Assembly: GCA_905214245.1 (NCBI GenBank)
Contig: CAJMLO010000008.1
Span: 1-29,320 of the forward strand
Source of the DNA: an uncultured bacterium
GTDB lineage: Bacteria > Bacillota > Clostridia > TANB77 > CAG-508
Direction of reading: 5' to 3'
DNA: 29,320 bases
Shown: positions 1 to 7,410 of the stretch, one piece after another
Position numbering within the stretch: the first letter of the stretch is position 1
How the letters are laid out: each line of letters opens with the position of its first letter
Position numbers and translations under genes: made by a program
Notes under the pieces: model-generated
The model's database searches: none
What the model saw: the letters and a program-made list of their open reading frames with translations, nothing else
Told to the model about the DNA's origin: nothing

Positions 1-439
1 TCTTTATCATTGCAACTGGTTTTGTATTATCTGTTGGTTGCCATTTACATTCTATTCCTCTTGAATTTAATAAATATTTTCCCATTTTTTCAAGACAATA
101 AATTCTATATATTCCTTTTCCGTCTTCACCGGTAAAATAATATCTCGTTAAAATTTTAGATTTTATAAGTTGCTCTAATTTATTATTTAATTTGTCTTGT
201 GATGCTATCTCAATATTTTTCCATTGAAGCATTTGAAATAATTGTCTTGATGTCATAAATTCAAATTCATTAACAAGTTCTAATATTTGAAAATGTAATT
301 CATTTATATGACCAATATTTATTTTATGAATTATTTGATTCATTGAAACATATCCGTCTTTTCCATCAAATGTTTTTATTTCTCCTTCTCTTAATGCAAA
401 TGGAGATACAACTGCTTTTATTTGATTATCTTCTACCAT
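1..439 (-). CDS. Winged-helix-like protein, 3' part outside window (partial)
   Basis: The gene runs off the left edge; 146 residues from the start are visible without a stop. The start is the ATG at 439-437, preceded by a strong GGAGGAG ribosome site. The visible sequence begins MVEDNQIKAV. After about 40 residues come helices reading HINELHFQILELVNEFEF and MTSRQLFQML, followed by a basic helix (DKLNNKLEQLIKSKIL) and a hairpin-like stretch with YYFTGEDGKGIYRIY. This order (helix, helix, recognition-type helix, beta wing) resembles a winged-helix DNA-binding domain of the MarR or replication-relaxation kind, by inference only. It is the last visible gene of the minus-strand group that includes the pseudouridine synthases. 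Function is not recognised. A non-DNA-binding winged-helix scaffold is an alternative. Confidence 0.75.
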   Translation of the reverse strand, partial: MVEDNQIKAVVSPFALREGEIKTFDGKDGYVSMNQIIHKINIGHINELHFQILELVNEFEFMTSRQLFQMLQWKNIEIASQDKLNNKLEQLIKSKILTRYYFTGEDGKGIYRIYCLEKMGKYLLNSRGIECKWQPTDNTKPVAMIK

Positions 440-507
440 AATCTCTCCTCCTCTACAGTATCAATTTTATCACAATATTCGCTTTTTGTCTATTTTTTCC
501 ATTTTAT

Positions 508-1252
508 TTATTTTTGTAAATTGCATTTTGCACTTTTTAGCAATCTATCAACTTCTGATTCTTTAAGATATCTCCAATTTCCAAGTTTTATATCTTTTAC
601 CTGCAAATTTTCGATTTTGCTTCTATGTAATGCCAAAACCGTTTTGTCTATTGCATCACACATTTTTCTTACTTCTCTATTTTTACCTTCATGTATTGTA
701 ATTTCAATTCTCGATATATTTTTTTCTCTATCAATTTTAAGTATTCTAACTTTAGCCTTTCCGTGAAATATAATCATCTATTGCTACTCCGTTTCTTAAT
801 TGTTCTATTTCTTGCTCAGTAACAATTCCTTTTACAGTAACATTATATGTTTTTTCTATTTCATACTTTGGATGTGTCATTTGATAGATGAAGTCCCCAT
901 CATTGGTTAATATTAATGCTCCTGATGTATACATATCGAGTCTGCCAACAGGAACAACCCTTTCCTTTACTTTTACTAAATCTAAAACCGTTTCTCTTCC
1001 AAATTGATCACTTGTAGTTGAAACATATCCTATAGGTTTATTTAGCAAAATATATACCTTTTTTTCATTTACTAATTCTACTAATTTTCCTTTGAATTCA
1101 ACTTTATCTTTTTTAGGTATAACCTTTTTTCCAAGCTCTGTTACAACTTGTCCGTTTACTTTAACATCTCCTGCTAGTATATGTTCTTCTGCTTTTCTCC
1201 TTGAGCACACTCCTTCATTTGCTAAAAACTTTTGTAATCTCATTTCTTCCAA
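508..1252 (-). CDS. rluB: RluB/RsuA-family pseudouridine synthase, needs one +1 frameshift
   Basis: This enzyme family isomerises a uridine to pseudouridine in rRNA (RluB acts on 23S, RsuA on 16S). The first frame (1252 to 752) has the S4 RNA-binding domain (RLQKFLANEGVCSRRKAEEHI), the nucleotide-binding LLNKPIGYVSTTSD stretch, and the catalytic motif VGRLDMYTSGALILTNDGDF with its Asp. It ends at YISRKG followed by TAA. The family's C-terminal part (AKVRILKIDREKNISRIEIT, EGKNREVRKMC, ALHRSKI) continues one base out of phase, down to 508. Removing one base near 755-763 restores a 247-residue protein of normal family length. The shift interval is only about 25 nt, bounded by stops in both frames, and contains an in-frame CGG at 763-761. 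The start is a TTG at 1252 with GAGGTG eight bases upstream; an ATG at 1243 is an alternative. It lies 12 bases downstream of the rluD-type gene. It is either a decayed gene, a sequencing error, or a gene expressed by programmed frameshifting. Confidence 0.85.
761..763 (-). other. In-frame CGG at the +1 frameshift site of the rluB-type gene
   Basis: In minus-strand reading, the upstream frame is TCA CGG AAA GGC TAA. The downstream frame, which carries the conserved C-terminus, is GGA AAG GCT AAA GTT. Skipping one base at or beside CGG joins them. The exact slipped base cannot be fixed from sequence alone. Confidence 0.6.
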
Positions 1253-1264
1253 TTAATTCACACC

Positions 1265-2174
1265 TCATTTATATTCATTATCAAGTTGTTGTATAATATT
1301 TTTAAAATATTCTGGTAATTCTGCTTCTAAATGCATTTGTTTGCCTGTAATTGGATGTTTAAAATCTAAACTTTTGGCATGAAGCATTTGGCCTTCAACT
1401 CCAAAGTCATTTTTTCCATTTGAATAAACCATATCTCCAACAACAGGATGTCCAATTTCTGCCATATGCACTCTAATTTGATGTGTTCTTCCTGTATCAA
1501 TCTTTACTTCAAGTAGCGTATATTTTCCATATCTTTTAAGTACTTTGAAATGTGTAACAGCTTCTTTACCATTTTTTTCAACAGCCATTTTCTTTCTATC
1601 TTTTGTACTTCTGCCTATTGGCATATCAATTGTAGCTTCATCCTCTCCTACATTTCCTCTTACCAAAGTAATATATATTTTCTTTACTTCATGATTTTTT
1701 ATTTGATTACTCATTTCTATATGAGCTTTATCATTTTTTGCAACAATTAGGAGTCCAGATGTATCTTTATCAATCCTATGTACAATTCCTGGACGAAGTT
1801 CCCCTCCAATACCTGATAAACTATCTTTACACATTGACATAATAGCATTAACTAAAGTTCCATCAGGATTACCATTTGCTGGATGAACCACCATCCCCTT
1901 TGGCTTATTTACAACAATTATATCATTATCTTCATAAATAACTTCGACTGGTATATCCTGTGGCTTTAGATTAATTTCTTTTACCTCTGGAATATTTATT
2001 GTAATTTTGTCTCCCCCGCAAGACTTTGTATGACAATTTCTTTTTACTACCATTAACAAGTATGTCCCCACTCTCTATTAACTTTTGAATCATTGTTCTA
2101 GAAAGCTCTGATACTTGTTTTGAAATATATGCATCCAAACGGATATTATTTTCTCCAACTTCTAATTCTTTCAC
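1265..2174 (-). CDS. rluD: RluD/RluA-family pseudouridine synthase, needs one +1 frameshift
   Basis: Members of this family make pseudouridines in 23S rRNA (RluD: helix 69) or other RNAs. The first frame starts at the ATG at 2174 and carries the S4 domain (RLDAYISKQVSELSRTMIQKLIESGDILVNG, then SYKV). The rest lies in the +1 frame: GDKITINIPE, IYEDNDIIVVNKPKGMVVHP, the catalytic motif GIVHRIDKDTSGLLIVAKND with its Asp, and the tail RTHQIRVHMAEIGHPVVGD. Family sequences have this join as SYKV-x-x-GDKI, so the shift falls at the run CTTGCGGGGGAG (about 2012-2021). One fewer base gives a 302-residue protein, the usual length. An in-frame CGG lies at 2018-2016. It sits between the GT-C-like gene (17 bases upstream) and the rluB-type gene, presumably in one operon. 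Confidence 0.88.
2016..2018 (-). other. In-frame CGG at the +1 frameshift site of the rluD-type gene
   Basis: The upstream frame reads GTC TTG CGG GGG AGA and the downstream frame GGA GAC AAA ATT. The homology border (SYKV on one side, GDKITI on the other) places the shift within a few codons of this CGG. A five-G homopolymer overlaps it, so a sequencing or replication slip is a serious alternative here. Confidence 0.6.
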
Positions 2175-2191
2175 TATTATTTACCTCTTAA

Positions 2192-3874
2192 TTAATCTGC
2201 ATTTCTTTCATATAATACAAAATTATTATCGCTATATAATTCTTTATAATTATCATTACGTTTTATAAGCATATTTAGTTTTGAGCCTTTCTTTATTAGC
2301 ACATGTGTTATTCCATATTCATTAAATTTATCATCATAATATGTTGAAATACTTGTAATATTAACATAGTCTGAAAAAATATCTCTACCATGATATTTGC
2401 CATCTTCGCCTTTAGTACCATTAAATTCTGGTGCATATAAATCAGCTCTGGAATCAATAAATACGGGAATTCCTCTATATAGTAAATAACTACCATAATT
2501 ATATTCATTAAATAGTTTAATTTCTTTTACATCCAAATTATTTAAAATATAGTTGCTTGCTTCAATTGGATATGAACTTTTGCTTACTATTGGTGCATTT
2601 ATTTTTGGTCTATATAGACAGAAACTTACTAGTACAACAAGAAGTATTGTCAATGTCTTTCCTAAAAAAGTAGTCATTCCTTTTATTAATTTATCGCTAC
2701 CTTCTATATCGTATTTATTGACAAGTTCTACAAGCATTTTTGCAAATATAAAACCACAAATTAAAACAAACATTGAAACTTGTCGTCTAGACATAAATGA
2801 AAGAAGCGTTAAACCTGCAAGCATGAAGAAATCTCTTGTTTTCATTTTTGTATCTGTAAATATCAATACTGCTAAGAATAATATAAATACTACCAAAATG
2901 TCTTTTGCATTTATAAGTGTTAATGGCAAATGCTCACTAATGCTGTCCATTGTATTTCCTTGCATTGTTTTAATTAAATATGTATATGGTGTATCTCCAA
3001 GTGGTGTTAAAAGTCCTGTAAATGTGCAAATAATCATAATAACTATTAGCCATTTTCCTGCATCTTCTTTTTTTAGTATTAACCTATATGGATTTGCTCT
3101 TCTTTTATCTCTTGTCCTTTGTGCATTTTCAAGTTTTTCTTGAAGTTTATCAATTTTTTCTGTAACGGCTTTAACCTTTTCTTCTTTTCCATTTTTTAAT
3201 GATAATTTCTTAGCTTTTCTCTTATTAAATTTAATTGAAAATTTATATATAAAATCTGAATCTGCAATTACAGCAATTATATACTCTACAACATAAGGTA
3301 GGAATAAAACAAAGTAAAAAGGCCAAACTGCCAAATGCACATTAGCAATAACTACCGGAATAATAATTAGTCCAATTGCGTATCTTTTCTTCTTTGTCGC
3401 TAAAAATTGTTCTATAAATAAAATCTGTAAAACAAATAATATGTAGGTTACAAGTTGTGCTCTTGCGGCAATAAAGCTTTTTAGCATGTACATTACACCC
3501 AAAGTTATAAAAAATGATATAAGTTGATTCTTACAAATTTTATTGGTCACAAAATATATAAGTACTCCAAGTATCATTGCTAAAATAACTGTTGAAATGT
3601 AAATAGCTGTAAATCCACCTATTCCTATATTTTCACCTAGATTAAATATTTGATATATAGCCACATCATAAGCCCAATGAGGATATGTATATGGCAAATT
3701 TTCATGCCATGAAAACGGATCCTTCATGTCAATTCCATTTTGCATTATATGCTCACCTATTTTTATTGTATAATAGGTATCATTTTGTAAAGTTTTTGGT
3801 GTAATTGCAAAACAAAAAATTATAATTGCAAATATAGCCAAAATATTAAATTTTATTTTAGTTTTTTTATCCAT
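2192..3874 (-). CDS. Polytopic membrane protein, GT-C glycosyltransferase-like
   Basis: This 560-residue integral membrane protein has about ten hydrophobic segments. Just after the first segment comes a large extracytoplasmic loop with acidic residues (QNDTYYTIKIGEHI, then DPFSWHENLPYTYPHWAYD). That is the arrangement of GT-C transferases, in which acidic residues of the first loop act on a lipid-linked sugar. A basic, helical cytoplasmic insert lies at about residues 215-265. The C-terminal soluble part contains NYGSYLLYRGIPVFIDSRADLY, a pattern common in uncharacterised GT-C-like membrane proteins. The start ATG has GGAGAT eight bases upstream. It is upstream of rluD in the same direction. 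Family placement is by resemblance, and substrate and donor are unknown. Confidence 0.7.
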   Translation of the reverse strand: MDKKTKIKFNILAIFAIIIFCFAITPKTLQNDTYYTIKIGEHIMQNGIDMKDPFSWHENLPYTYPHWAYDVAIYQIFNLGENIGIGGFTAIYISTVILAMILGVLIYFVTNKICKNQLISFFITLGVMYMLKSFIAARAQLVTYILFVLQILFIEQFLATKKKRYAIGLIIIPVVIANVHLAVWPFYFVLFLPYVVEYIIAVIADSDFIYKFSIKFNKRKAKKLSLKNGKEEKVKAVTEKIDKLQEKLENAQRTRDKRRANPYRLILKKEDAGKWLIVIMIICTFTGLLTPLGDTPYTYLIKTMQGNTMDSISEHLPLTLINAKDILVVFILFLAVLIFTDTKMKTRDFFMLAGLTLLSFMSRRQVSMFVLICGFIFAKMLVELVNKYDIEGSDKLIKGMTTFLGKTLTILLVVLVSFCLYRPKINAPIVSKSSYPIEASNYILNNLDVKEIKLFNEYNYGSYLLYRGIPVFIDSRADLYAPEFNGTKGEDGKYHGRDIFSDYVNITSISTYYDDKFNEYGITHVLIKKGSKLNMLIKRNDNYKELYSDNNFVLYERNAD

Positions 3875-3941
3875 TCGTTTATCTCCATTTCTTTTTAAAT
3901 TTCTCGTAATCCCTTTGTTTTCCTACTTTATAGGTTCTTAT

Positions 3942-3971
3942 ATTATATCAAAAACCACTTGTATAATACAA
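3942..3971 (-). promoter_or_regulatory. Possible sigma-A promoter for the GT-C-like gene
   Basis: On the minus strand there is TTGTAT, an 18-base spacer and TATAAT (-10 at 3947-3942). The -35 matches four of six consensus bases and lies inside the terminator hairpin, so the call is tentative. Confidence 0.3.
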
Positions 3972-3980
3972 GTGGTTTTT
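3951..3980. terminator. Bidirectional intrinsic terminator hairpin
   Basis: A perfect 13-bp stem (AAAACCACTTGTA against its complement) with a 3-base loop is flanked by A and T runs. It lies between the divergently transcribed 3874 gene and the small plus-strand gene, so it may stop read-through in either direction. Confidence 0.7.
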
Positions 3981-4096
3981 CACATAAAGTTGTAAATCTT
4001 CATTTGTAAATATTTTTTACAAATGCATTAGTAATATCTGTCTTAAAACTATTATTTAGTAACTATTGCAAATTAAAATTTCATTTTACCTTGTAT

Positions 4097-4124
4097 TTGT
4101 CTTGTTTGTATGTTAATATATAAT
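4097..4124 (+). promoter_or_regulatory. Likely sigma-A promoter for the 46-aa gene
   Basis: TTGTCT (4097-4102), a 16-base spacer and TATAAT (4119-4124) lie 28 bases before the ATG of the small gene at 4152. Confidence 0.45.
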
Positions 4125-4151
4125 TAATTTTGAAACAAGGTTGGTGTTATT

Positions 4152-4292
4152 ATGGATGAAAAGAAAAAAATAGAAGTCGTTAGTGGAAATGGAAAAAATT
4201 TAGATATTTCTCCTGTTTCCGAATATATAGAAGTCGAAAAACCTCGTGAAGAAAAAAAAGAAAATATCATTATTCCTGAAGAAAAACAATAA
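4152..4292 (+). CDS. 46-residue charged small protein, unknown function
   Basis: A short gene on the otherwise gene-poor plus strand encodes MDEKKKIEVVSGNGKNLDIS followed by an acidic/Lys-rich tail ending in IIIPEEKQ. It has no hydrophobic segment and is probably a disordered cytoplasmic protein. Support comes from its setting: a promoter-like pair just upstream, a weak G-rich ribosome site (GGTTGGTG) before the ATG, and a good intrinsic terminator starting right after the stop. The unit therefore looks like an independent monocistronic transcript. No family is recognised. The other possibility is an sRNA with a fortuitous open frame. Confidence 0.55.
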   Translation: MDEKKKIEVVSGNGKNLDISPVSEYIEVEKPREEKKENIIIPEEKQ

Positions 4293-4297
4293 TAGTT

Positions 4298-4349
4298 CAA
4301 TTGAGCAAAGTGCATACACACAGTCATCTTTGTTCAATTGGCTTTTTTT
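4298..4349 (+). terminator. Intrinsic terminator of the 46-aa gene
   Basis: CAATTGAGCAAAG pairs with CTTTGTTCAATTG (one G-U) around a 17-base loop and is followed by GC and seven T. It begins six bases after the stop codon. Confidence 0.75.
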
Positions 4350-4446
4350 ACGCATTTAGAAATGTTAATTTAACATAAATCCACCTTTGACTAAACCTTT
4401 TTTTGATTGAACAAATCAACTTTAAATCGCCCTTTGTCAAAAGCCG

Positions 4447-4521
4447 ATTTGAGTTTTCTACTAAAAGGAGAAAATCTTAAAGTCAATAGCGATTGTAGCA
4501 TTTTTATATACTAGGAAATGA
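4447..4521 (+). repeat. Dispersed intergenic repeat, copy 1
   Basis: About 75 bp beginning ATTTGAGTTTT and ending ATATACTAGGAAATGA, alignable with roughly three quarters identity to 12933-13006 in the same orientation. Both copies lie directly beside the 3' terminator of a minus-strand gene. Outside the matched part, this copy ends in a small palindrome (TAGGAAAT...ATTTCCTA, 4512-4532). The rest of the 4350-4628 gap shows no coding potential. Confidence 0.6.
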
Positions 4522-4536
4522 TATATTTCCTAATAT

Positions 4537-4575
4537 ATAAAAAATCAGAAGACCTGTCTCTTACAAGCCTCCTGA
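4537..4575 (-). terminator. Intrinsic terminator downstream of ssb
   Basis: In minus-strand direction there is a stem from TCAGGAGGCTTGTA to TGTCTTCTGA-type complement (imperfect, 4575-4545), followed by a T-rich run (4544-4537). It lies about 50 bases after the SSB stop codon. Confidence 0.6.
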
Positions 4576-4628
4576 CCTTTTCGGAATTTTTTATGTTTCT
4601 ATCTTTAGTTTAATTCTATATTATTTAA

Positions 4629-5333
4629 CTAGATAGCTTCTTTATTTTCTGTTTCTTCTACTACTTCATTTTCATCTGAATTTTTATTAATTACTTCTAA
4701 GCTAGAAACAGATACTTCATATGCTGTTCTCTTTTCAATAGTTCCATCTTCATGCTTTTTCTCATATCCTCTTGATTGAACTCTACCTACTATTCTAAGT
4801 TCTGATCCAACTGGAACATTTTCACAGAATTTTGCATTTCTTCCCCATGCAATACATGGAATATAATCTGATTTATTGTATGAACGATTAACTGCAAGTA
4901 ATACATCTGCAATCTCTCTTCCAAAAGGTGTTTTTCTGTAAATTGGTGCTTTACAAATGTAGCCATCTAAAACAACTTCATTTGTAATAATGTCTTTTCC
5001 TACTGGAATTGGAGCTTCTTGATCTTCCATAAATTCAATTTCTTTTGCAAATACAGTAAGTATTAATCTGTTTTTACCATCTTGATAACAATTGTATGAT
5101 CTAAATTGTCCTTCAATTGTTATTTTGCTTCCTACTGGTAATTCTCCGTTTGGTAATAATCTTTCTGAGATAGTGATTGGAATTTGGTCAGCACTTCCAC
5201 TTAAACGTGGTATGTTTAAATCAAATATATAGAATTTTTCTCCATATATTTCGTGACTAAATCTTTTCTCACTTGTAACTTCTCCCACTAAAGTAATGTG
5301 GTTATTATCTGAATAATTTGTATTCAACTTCAT
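4629..5333 (-). CDS. Single-stranded DNA-binding protein with two OB folds
   Basis: The 234-residue protein appears to contain two OB-fold halves. Residues about 10-105 include ITLVGEVTSEKRFSHEIYGE and GQFRSYNCYQDGKNRLILTVFA. Residues about 120-215 include VVLDGYICKAPIYRKTPFGRE, DYIPCIAWGRNAKFCENVPVG and GRVQSRGYEKKHEDGTIEKRTAYEV. The second half is a recognisable SSB core (the aromatic-rich IPCIAWGRNA strand and the GRVQSR strand). Duplicated SSB-like proteins of this size occur in Clostridia and would bind ssDNA as smaller oligomers than the canonical tetramer. The acidic tail (DENEVVEETENKEAI) may recruit partner proteins, though it lacks the usual DDDIPF tip. The ATG follows GGGGAGGAA. 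A near-consensus promoter lies 78 bases upstream and a terminator follows, so it is probably monocistronic. Confidence 0.85.
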   Translation of the reverse strand: MKLNTNYSDNNHITLVGEVTSEKRFSHEIYGEKFYIFDLNIPRLSGSADQIPITISERLLPNGELPVGSKITIEGQFRSYNCYQDGKNRLILTVFAKEIEFMEDQEAPIPVGKDIITNEVVLDGYICKAPIYRKTPFGREIADVLLAVNRSYNKSDYIPCIAWGRNAKFCENVPVGSELRIVGRVQSRGYEKKHEDGTIEKRTAYEVSVSSLEVINKNSDENEVVEETENKEAI

Positions 5334-5410
5334 TTCCTCCCCTATTTGTTTCTTTATAAATTTTATTCATCTTGTCTTAAACATATTCGAAACTATTTAT
5401 CATATTTCTT

Positions 5411-5439
5411 ATTATACTACTTTTTTTTGGGTTTGTCTA
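5411..5439 (-). promoter_or_regulatory. Sigma-A promoter of the SSB gene
   Basis: On the minus strand there is TAGACA (5439-5434), a 17-base spacer and a perfect TATAAT (5416-5411), with the start codon 78 bases downstream. This is one of the best housekeeping promoters in the window. Confidence 0.75.
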
Positions 5440-5477
5440 CATAAAATGTTATTTTTTATCAATTTTTGTAAATTTTC

Positions 5478-5975
5478 TTATTTTTTACTTATTAATTCGT
5501 TTCTTTTTTGATAAAACATTGTTAATATGTTTATGCAAATTATTGCATGAATATCAAGGTTTTGCTCAATTTTTATATCTATTTCTTGTGGTTCATATTT
5601 GCCATTTTGAGCTGTTTTCATAATTCTTTGTAAACAAATTATGATATTGTTTTCTGATACACTGGAGACAGTAAATGTTGCTTTATTTTGAAATCCATAT
5701 GTTATTACCATTAAATTCATATCTTCTAAAATGGCACTATCTATTTTAATGTCGGCATTTAAAATCAAATATTTTGAATTAGATATAATACTTTTTAGCT
5801 GATTTATATTCTTTATTTCTTTATCAACAACAACAGTTTCAAACTTCATAGTTTTAAATTTTTCAATATTGTTGTTAGAAATAAATATTATGTCTTTCAT
5901 ATCAAATATATTTTTCAAAAATTTTGTCATAGTTAAAATATTTTTTTCATTTGTAATAATACCTATAAAAGCCAT
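5478..5975 (-). CDS. Unknown 165-residue protein with a Mur-ligase-like motif
   Basis: The start ATG has AAGGAG at normal spacing. The protein begins MAFIGIITNEKNILTMTKFL and has an alternating strand/helix pattern (IIFISNNNIEKF, KYLILNADIKID, LMVITYGFQNKATFTVSS, NIIICLQR). The segment VITYGFQNKATFTVSSVSE resembles the strand-loop after the ATP domain in Mur ligases (typically ITYGFN-K-A). The ATP-binding GTNGK loop is absent, however, so it cannot be a complete ligase. A regulatory or degenerate Mur-like Rossmann domain is an inference. It lies between the small membrane-anchored gene (6028) and the ssb promoter, in the metK-murI direction. Confidence 0.7.
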   Translation of the reverse strand: MAFIGIITNEKNILTMTKFLKNIFDMKDIIFISNNNIEKFKTMKFETVVVDKEIKNINQLKSIISNSKYLILNADIKIDSAILEDMNLMVITYGFQNKATFTVSSVSENNIIICLQRIMKTAQNGKYEPQEIDIKIEQNLDIHAIICINILTMFYQKRNELISKK

Positions 5976-6027
5976 TTTAGGTTCTCCTTACATTTTATAT
6001 GCTATATTATTCCTATTTTTCCTATAT

Positions 6028-6216
6028 TTATTCTTTTTCATTTAATTTATTATTTACACTGTTACTATTCATCATTACATTTGTACTAGTTTCAATCGTA
6101 TTATTAAGTGATGTTGAATTATTATTTATTTTTCCTGCTATCACAAATAAAATTACTACTGTACTAAGAGCAATAATGTAAGAATAAATTTTTGATTTAT
6201 TTATAACATAGAACAT
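6028..6216 (-). CDS. Small single-span membrane protein (62 aa)
   Basis: The gene encodes MFYVINKSKIYSYIIALSTV followed by a hydrophobic helix (about residues 11-27) and a Ser/Asn/Thr-rich polar tail ending NNKLNEKE, which suggests an N-terminal membrane anchor with an external tail. The ATG has a perfect GGAGG seven bases upstream. That GGAGG is the last part of the long hairpin at 6224-6268, so access to it is predicted to be limited. The overlapping open frame on the plus strand is its shadow. Function is unknown. Confidence 0.6.
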   Translation of the reverse strand: MFYVINKSKIYSYIIALSTVVILFVIAGKINNNSTSLNNTIETSTNVMMNSNSVNNKLNEKE

Positions 6217-6223
6217 AAGATAA

Positions 6224-6268
6224 CCTCCATTTACAAGCTAGTACCAATTATATGCTTGTAAATAGAGG
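6224..6268 (-). promoter_or_regulatory. Hairpin sequestering the SD of the 62-aa gene
   Basis: In the minus-strand RNA, CCUCUAUUUACAAGC (6268-6254) pairs over 15 positions (one U-G) with GCUUGUAAAUGGAGG (6238-6224), closing a 15-base loop. The 3' arm ends in the GGAGG of the downstream gene. It begins 13 bases after the metK stop. No U-run follows, so it does not look like a simple terminator. Confidence 0.6.
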
Positions 6269-6281
6269 TTTATTCTTCAAA

Positions 6282-7394
6282 TTAATTTAATTTTATAACT
6301 TTTTCCCATGTAAGTTCATCTTTTCCAAAATGTCCATAGTTAGTGGTTTTAGTATATATTGGCTTTTTCAAATCCAAATACTCAATAATTCCTGCTGGAG
6401 TTAAGTCAAAATTGTTTTTTATAATATCACATATTTTATCTTCTGATATCATTCCTGTACCAAATGTATTTACACAAATTGACAATGGTTCTTTCATTCC
6501 AATTGCATATGATACTTCAATTTCACATTTTCTTGCAAGATTATTTGCAACAATATTTTTTGCTATATGTCTTAACATATATGTAGCAGATCTGTCTACT
6601 TTACTTGCATCCTTTCCAGAAAACGCACCTCCGCCGTGCCTGCTATATCCACCATATGTGTCAACTATAATCTTTCTTCCTGTAAGTCCTGTATCTCCAA
6701 GAGGTCCGCCAATCACAAATCTTCCTGTAGGGTTAATATATATTTTTGTTTTTTCATCAATCATGCAACTTGGTACAATTGCTTTAATTACATTTTCTGT
6801 TACATCTTTTCTTAATGTTTCAATATCAACTTCTGCCTTATGTTGTGTTGATATCAAAATTGTTTCAATTCTTTTAGGCTTGTTATTTTCATATTCCACT
6901 GTAACTTGCGTTTTTCCATCTGGTCTTAAATATGGAATTGTATTCTCTTTTCTAACTTTTGTTAACCTTTTTGCAAGTTCATGTGCTATGTATATTGCAT
7001 ATGGCATGTAATTTTCAGTTTCATTGCAAGCATATCCAAACATAATCCCTTGGTCTCCTGCTCCTCCAATGTCAACACCTAAAGCAATATCTTTACTTTG
7101 TTTTGTAATATTTACCTCTATTTTACAAGTTCTATAATCAATATCTGTATCTTCATTATCAAATCCAACATTCTTTATAACATCTCTTGCAACTTTTTCT
7201 ATATCTACATTTCCTTTTGAAGTAACTTGACCTGCAATAACAATTGTGTTTTTTGATGCAAATGTTTCTACTGCAACTCTAGAATTCTCGTCCTGTTTTA
7301 AATATTCATCTAAAATACTGTCAGATATAGTATCACATAATTTATCTGGGTGTCCTTCTGTAACACTTTCTGAAGTAAAAAAATAATTTTTCAT
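6282..7394 (-). CDS. metK: S-adenosylmethionine synthetase
   Basis: The enzyme makes SAM from methionine and ATP, with triphosphate as an intermediate. Hallmarks seen are FFTSESVTEGHPDKLCDTIS at the N-terminus (the ATP-binding GHPDK), the family signature GAGDQGIMFGYA, the glycine loop GGGAFSGKDASKVDRSA, NPTGRFVIGGPLGDTGLTGRK, and the C-terminal YAIGMKEPLSI. At 370 residues it is slightly shorter than the usual 380-400 and appears complete. The start (MKNYFFTSE) has AAGGAG seven bases before it. It follows murI by 16 bases, so the two are co-transcribed. I see no SAM riboswitch in the window, and the long hairpin after its stop lies in the 3' region. Confidence 0.97.
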   Translation of the reverse strand: MKNYFFTSESVTEGHPDKLCDTISDSILDEYLKQDENSRVAVETFASKNTIVIAGQVTSKGNVDIEKVARDVIKNVGFDNEDTDIDYRTCKIEVNITKQSKDIALGVDIGGAGDQGIMFGYACNETENYMPYAIYIAHELAKRLTKVRKENTIPYLRPDGKTQVTVEYENNKPKRIETILISTQHKAEVDIETLRKDVTENVIKAIVPSCMIDEKTKIYINPTGRFVIGGPLGDTGLTGRKIIVDTYGGYSRHGGGAFSGKDASKVDRSATYMLRHIAKNIVANNLARKCEIEVSYAIGMKEPLSICVNTFGTGMISEDKICDIIKNNFDLTPAGIIEYLDLKKPIYTKTTNYGHFGKDELTWEKVIKLN

Positions 7395-7410
7395 AAATAT
7401 TCTCCTTAAA

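Noticed and set aside
2553..3143. 196-codon plus-strand open frame inside the GT-C-like gene
   Set aside because: No SD and antisense to a well-supported membrane-protein gene.
4124..4327. Minus-strand open frame of 67 codons opposite the 46-aa gene
   Set aside because: No ribosome site; it spans the plus-strand promoter, gene and terminator, and its composition is that of an antisense shadow.
6343..7011. 222-codon plus-strand open frame across metK
   Set aside because: Antisense shadow of a conserved gene, without an SD.
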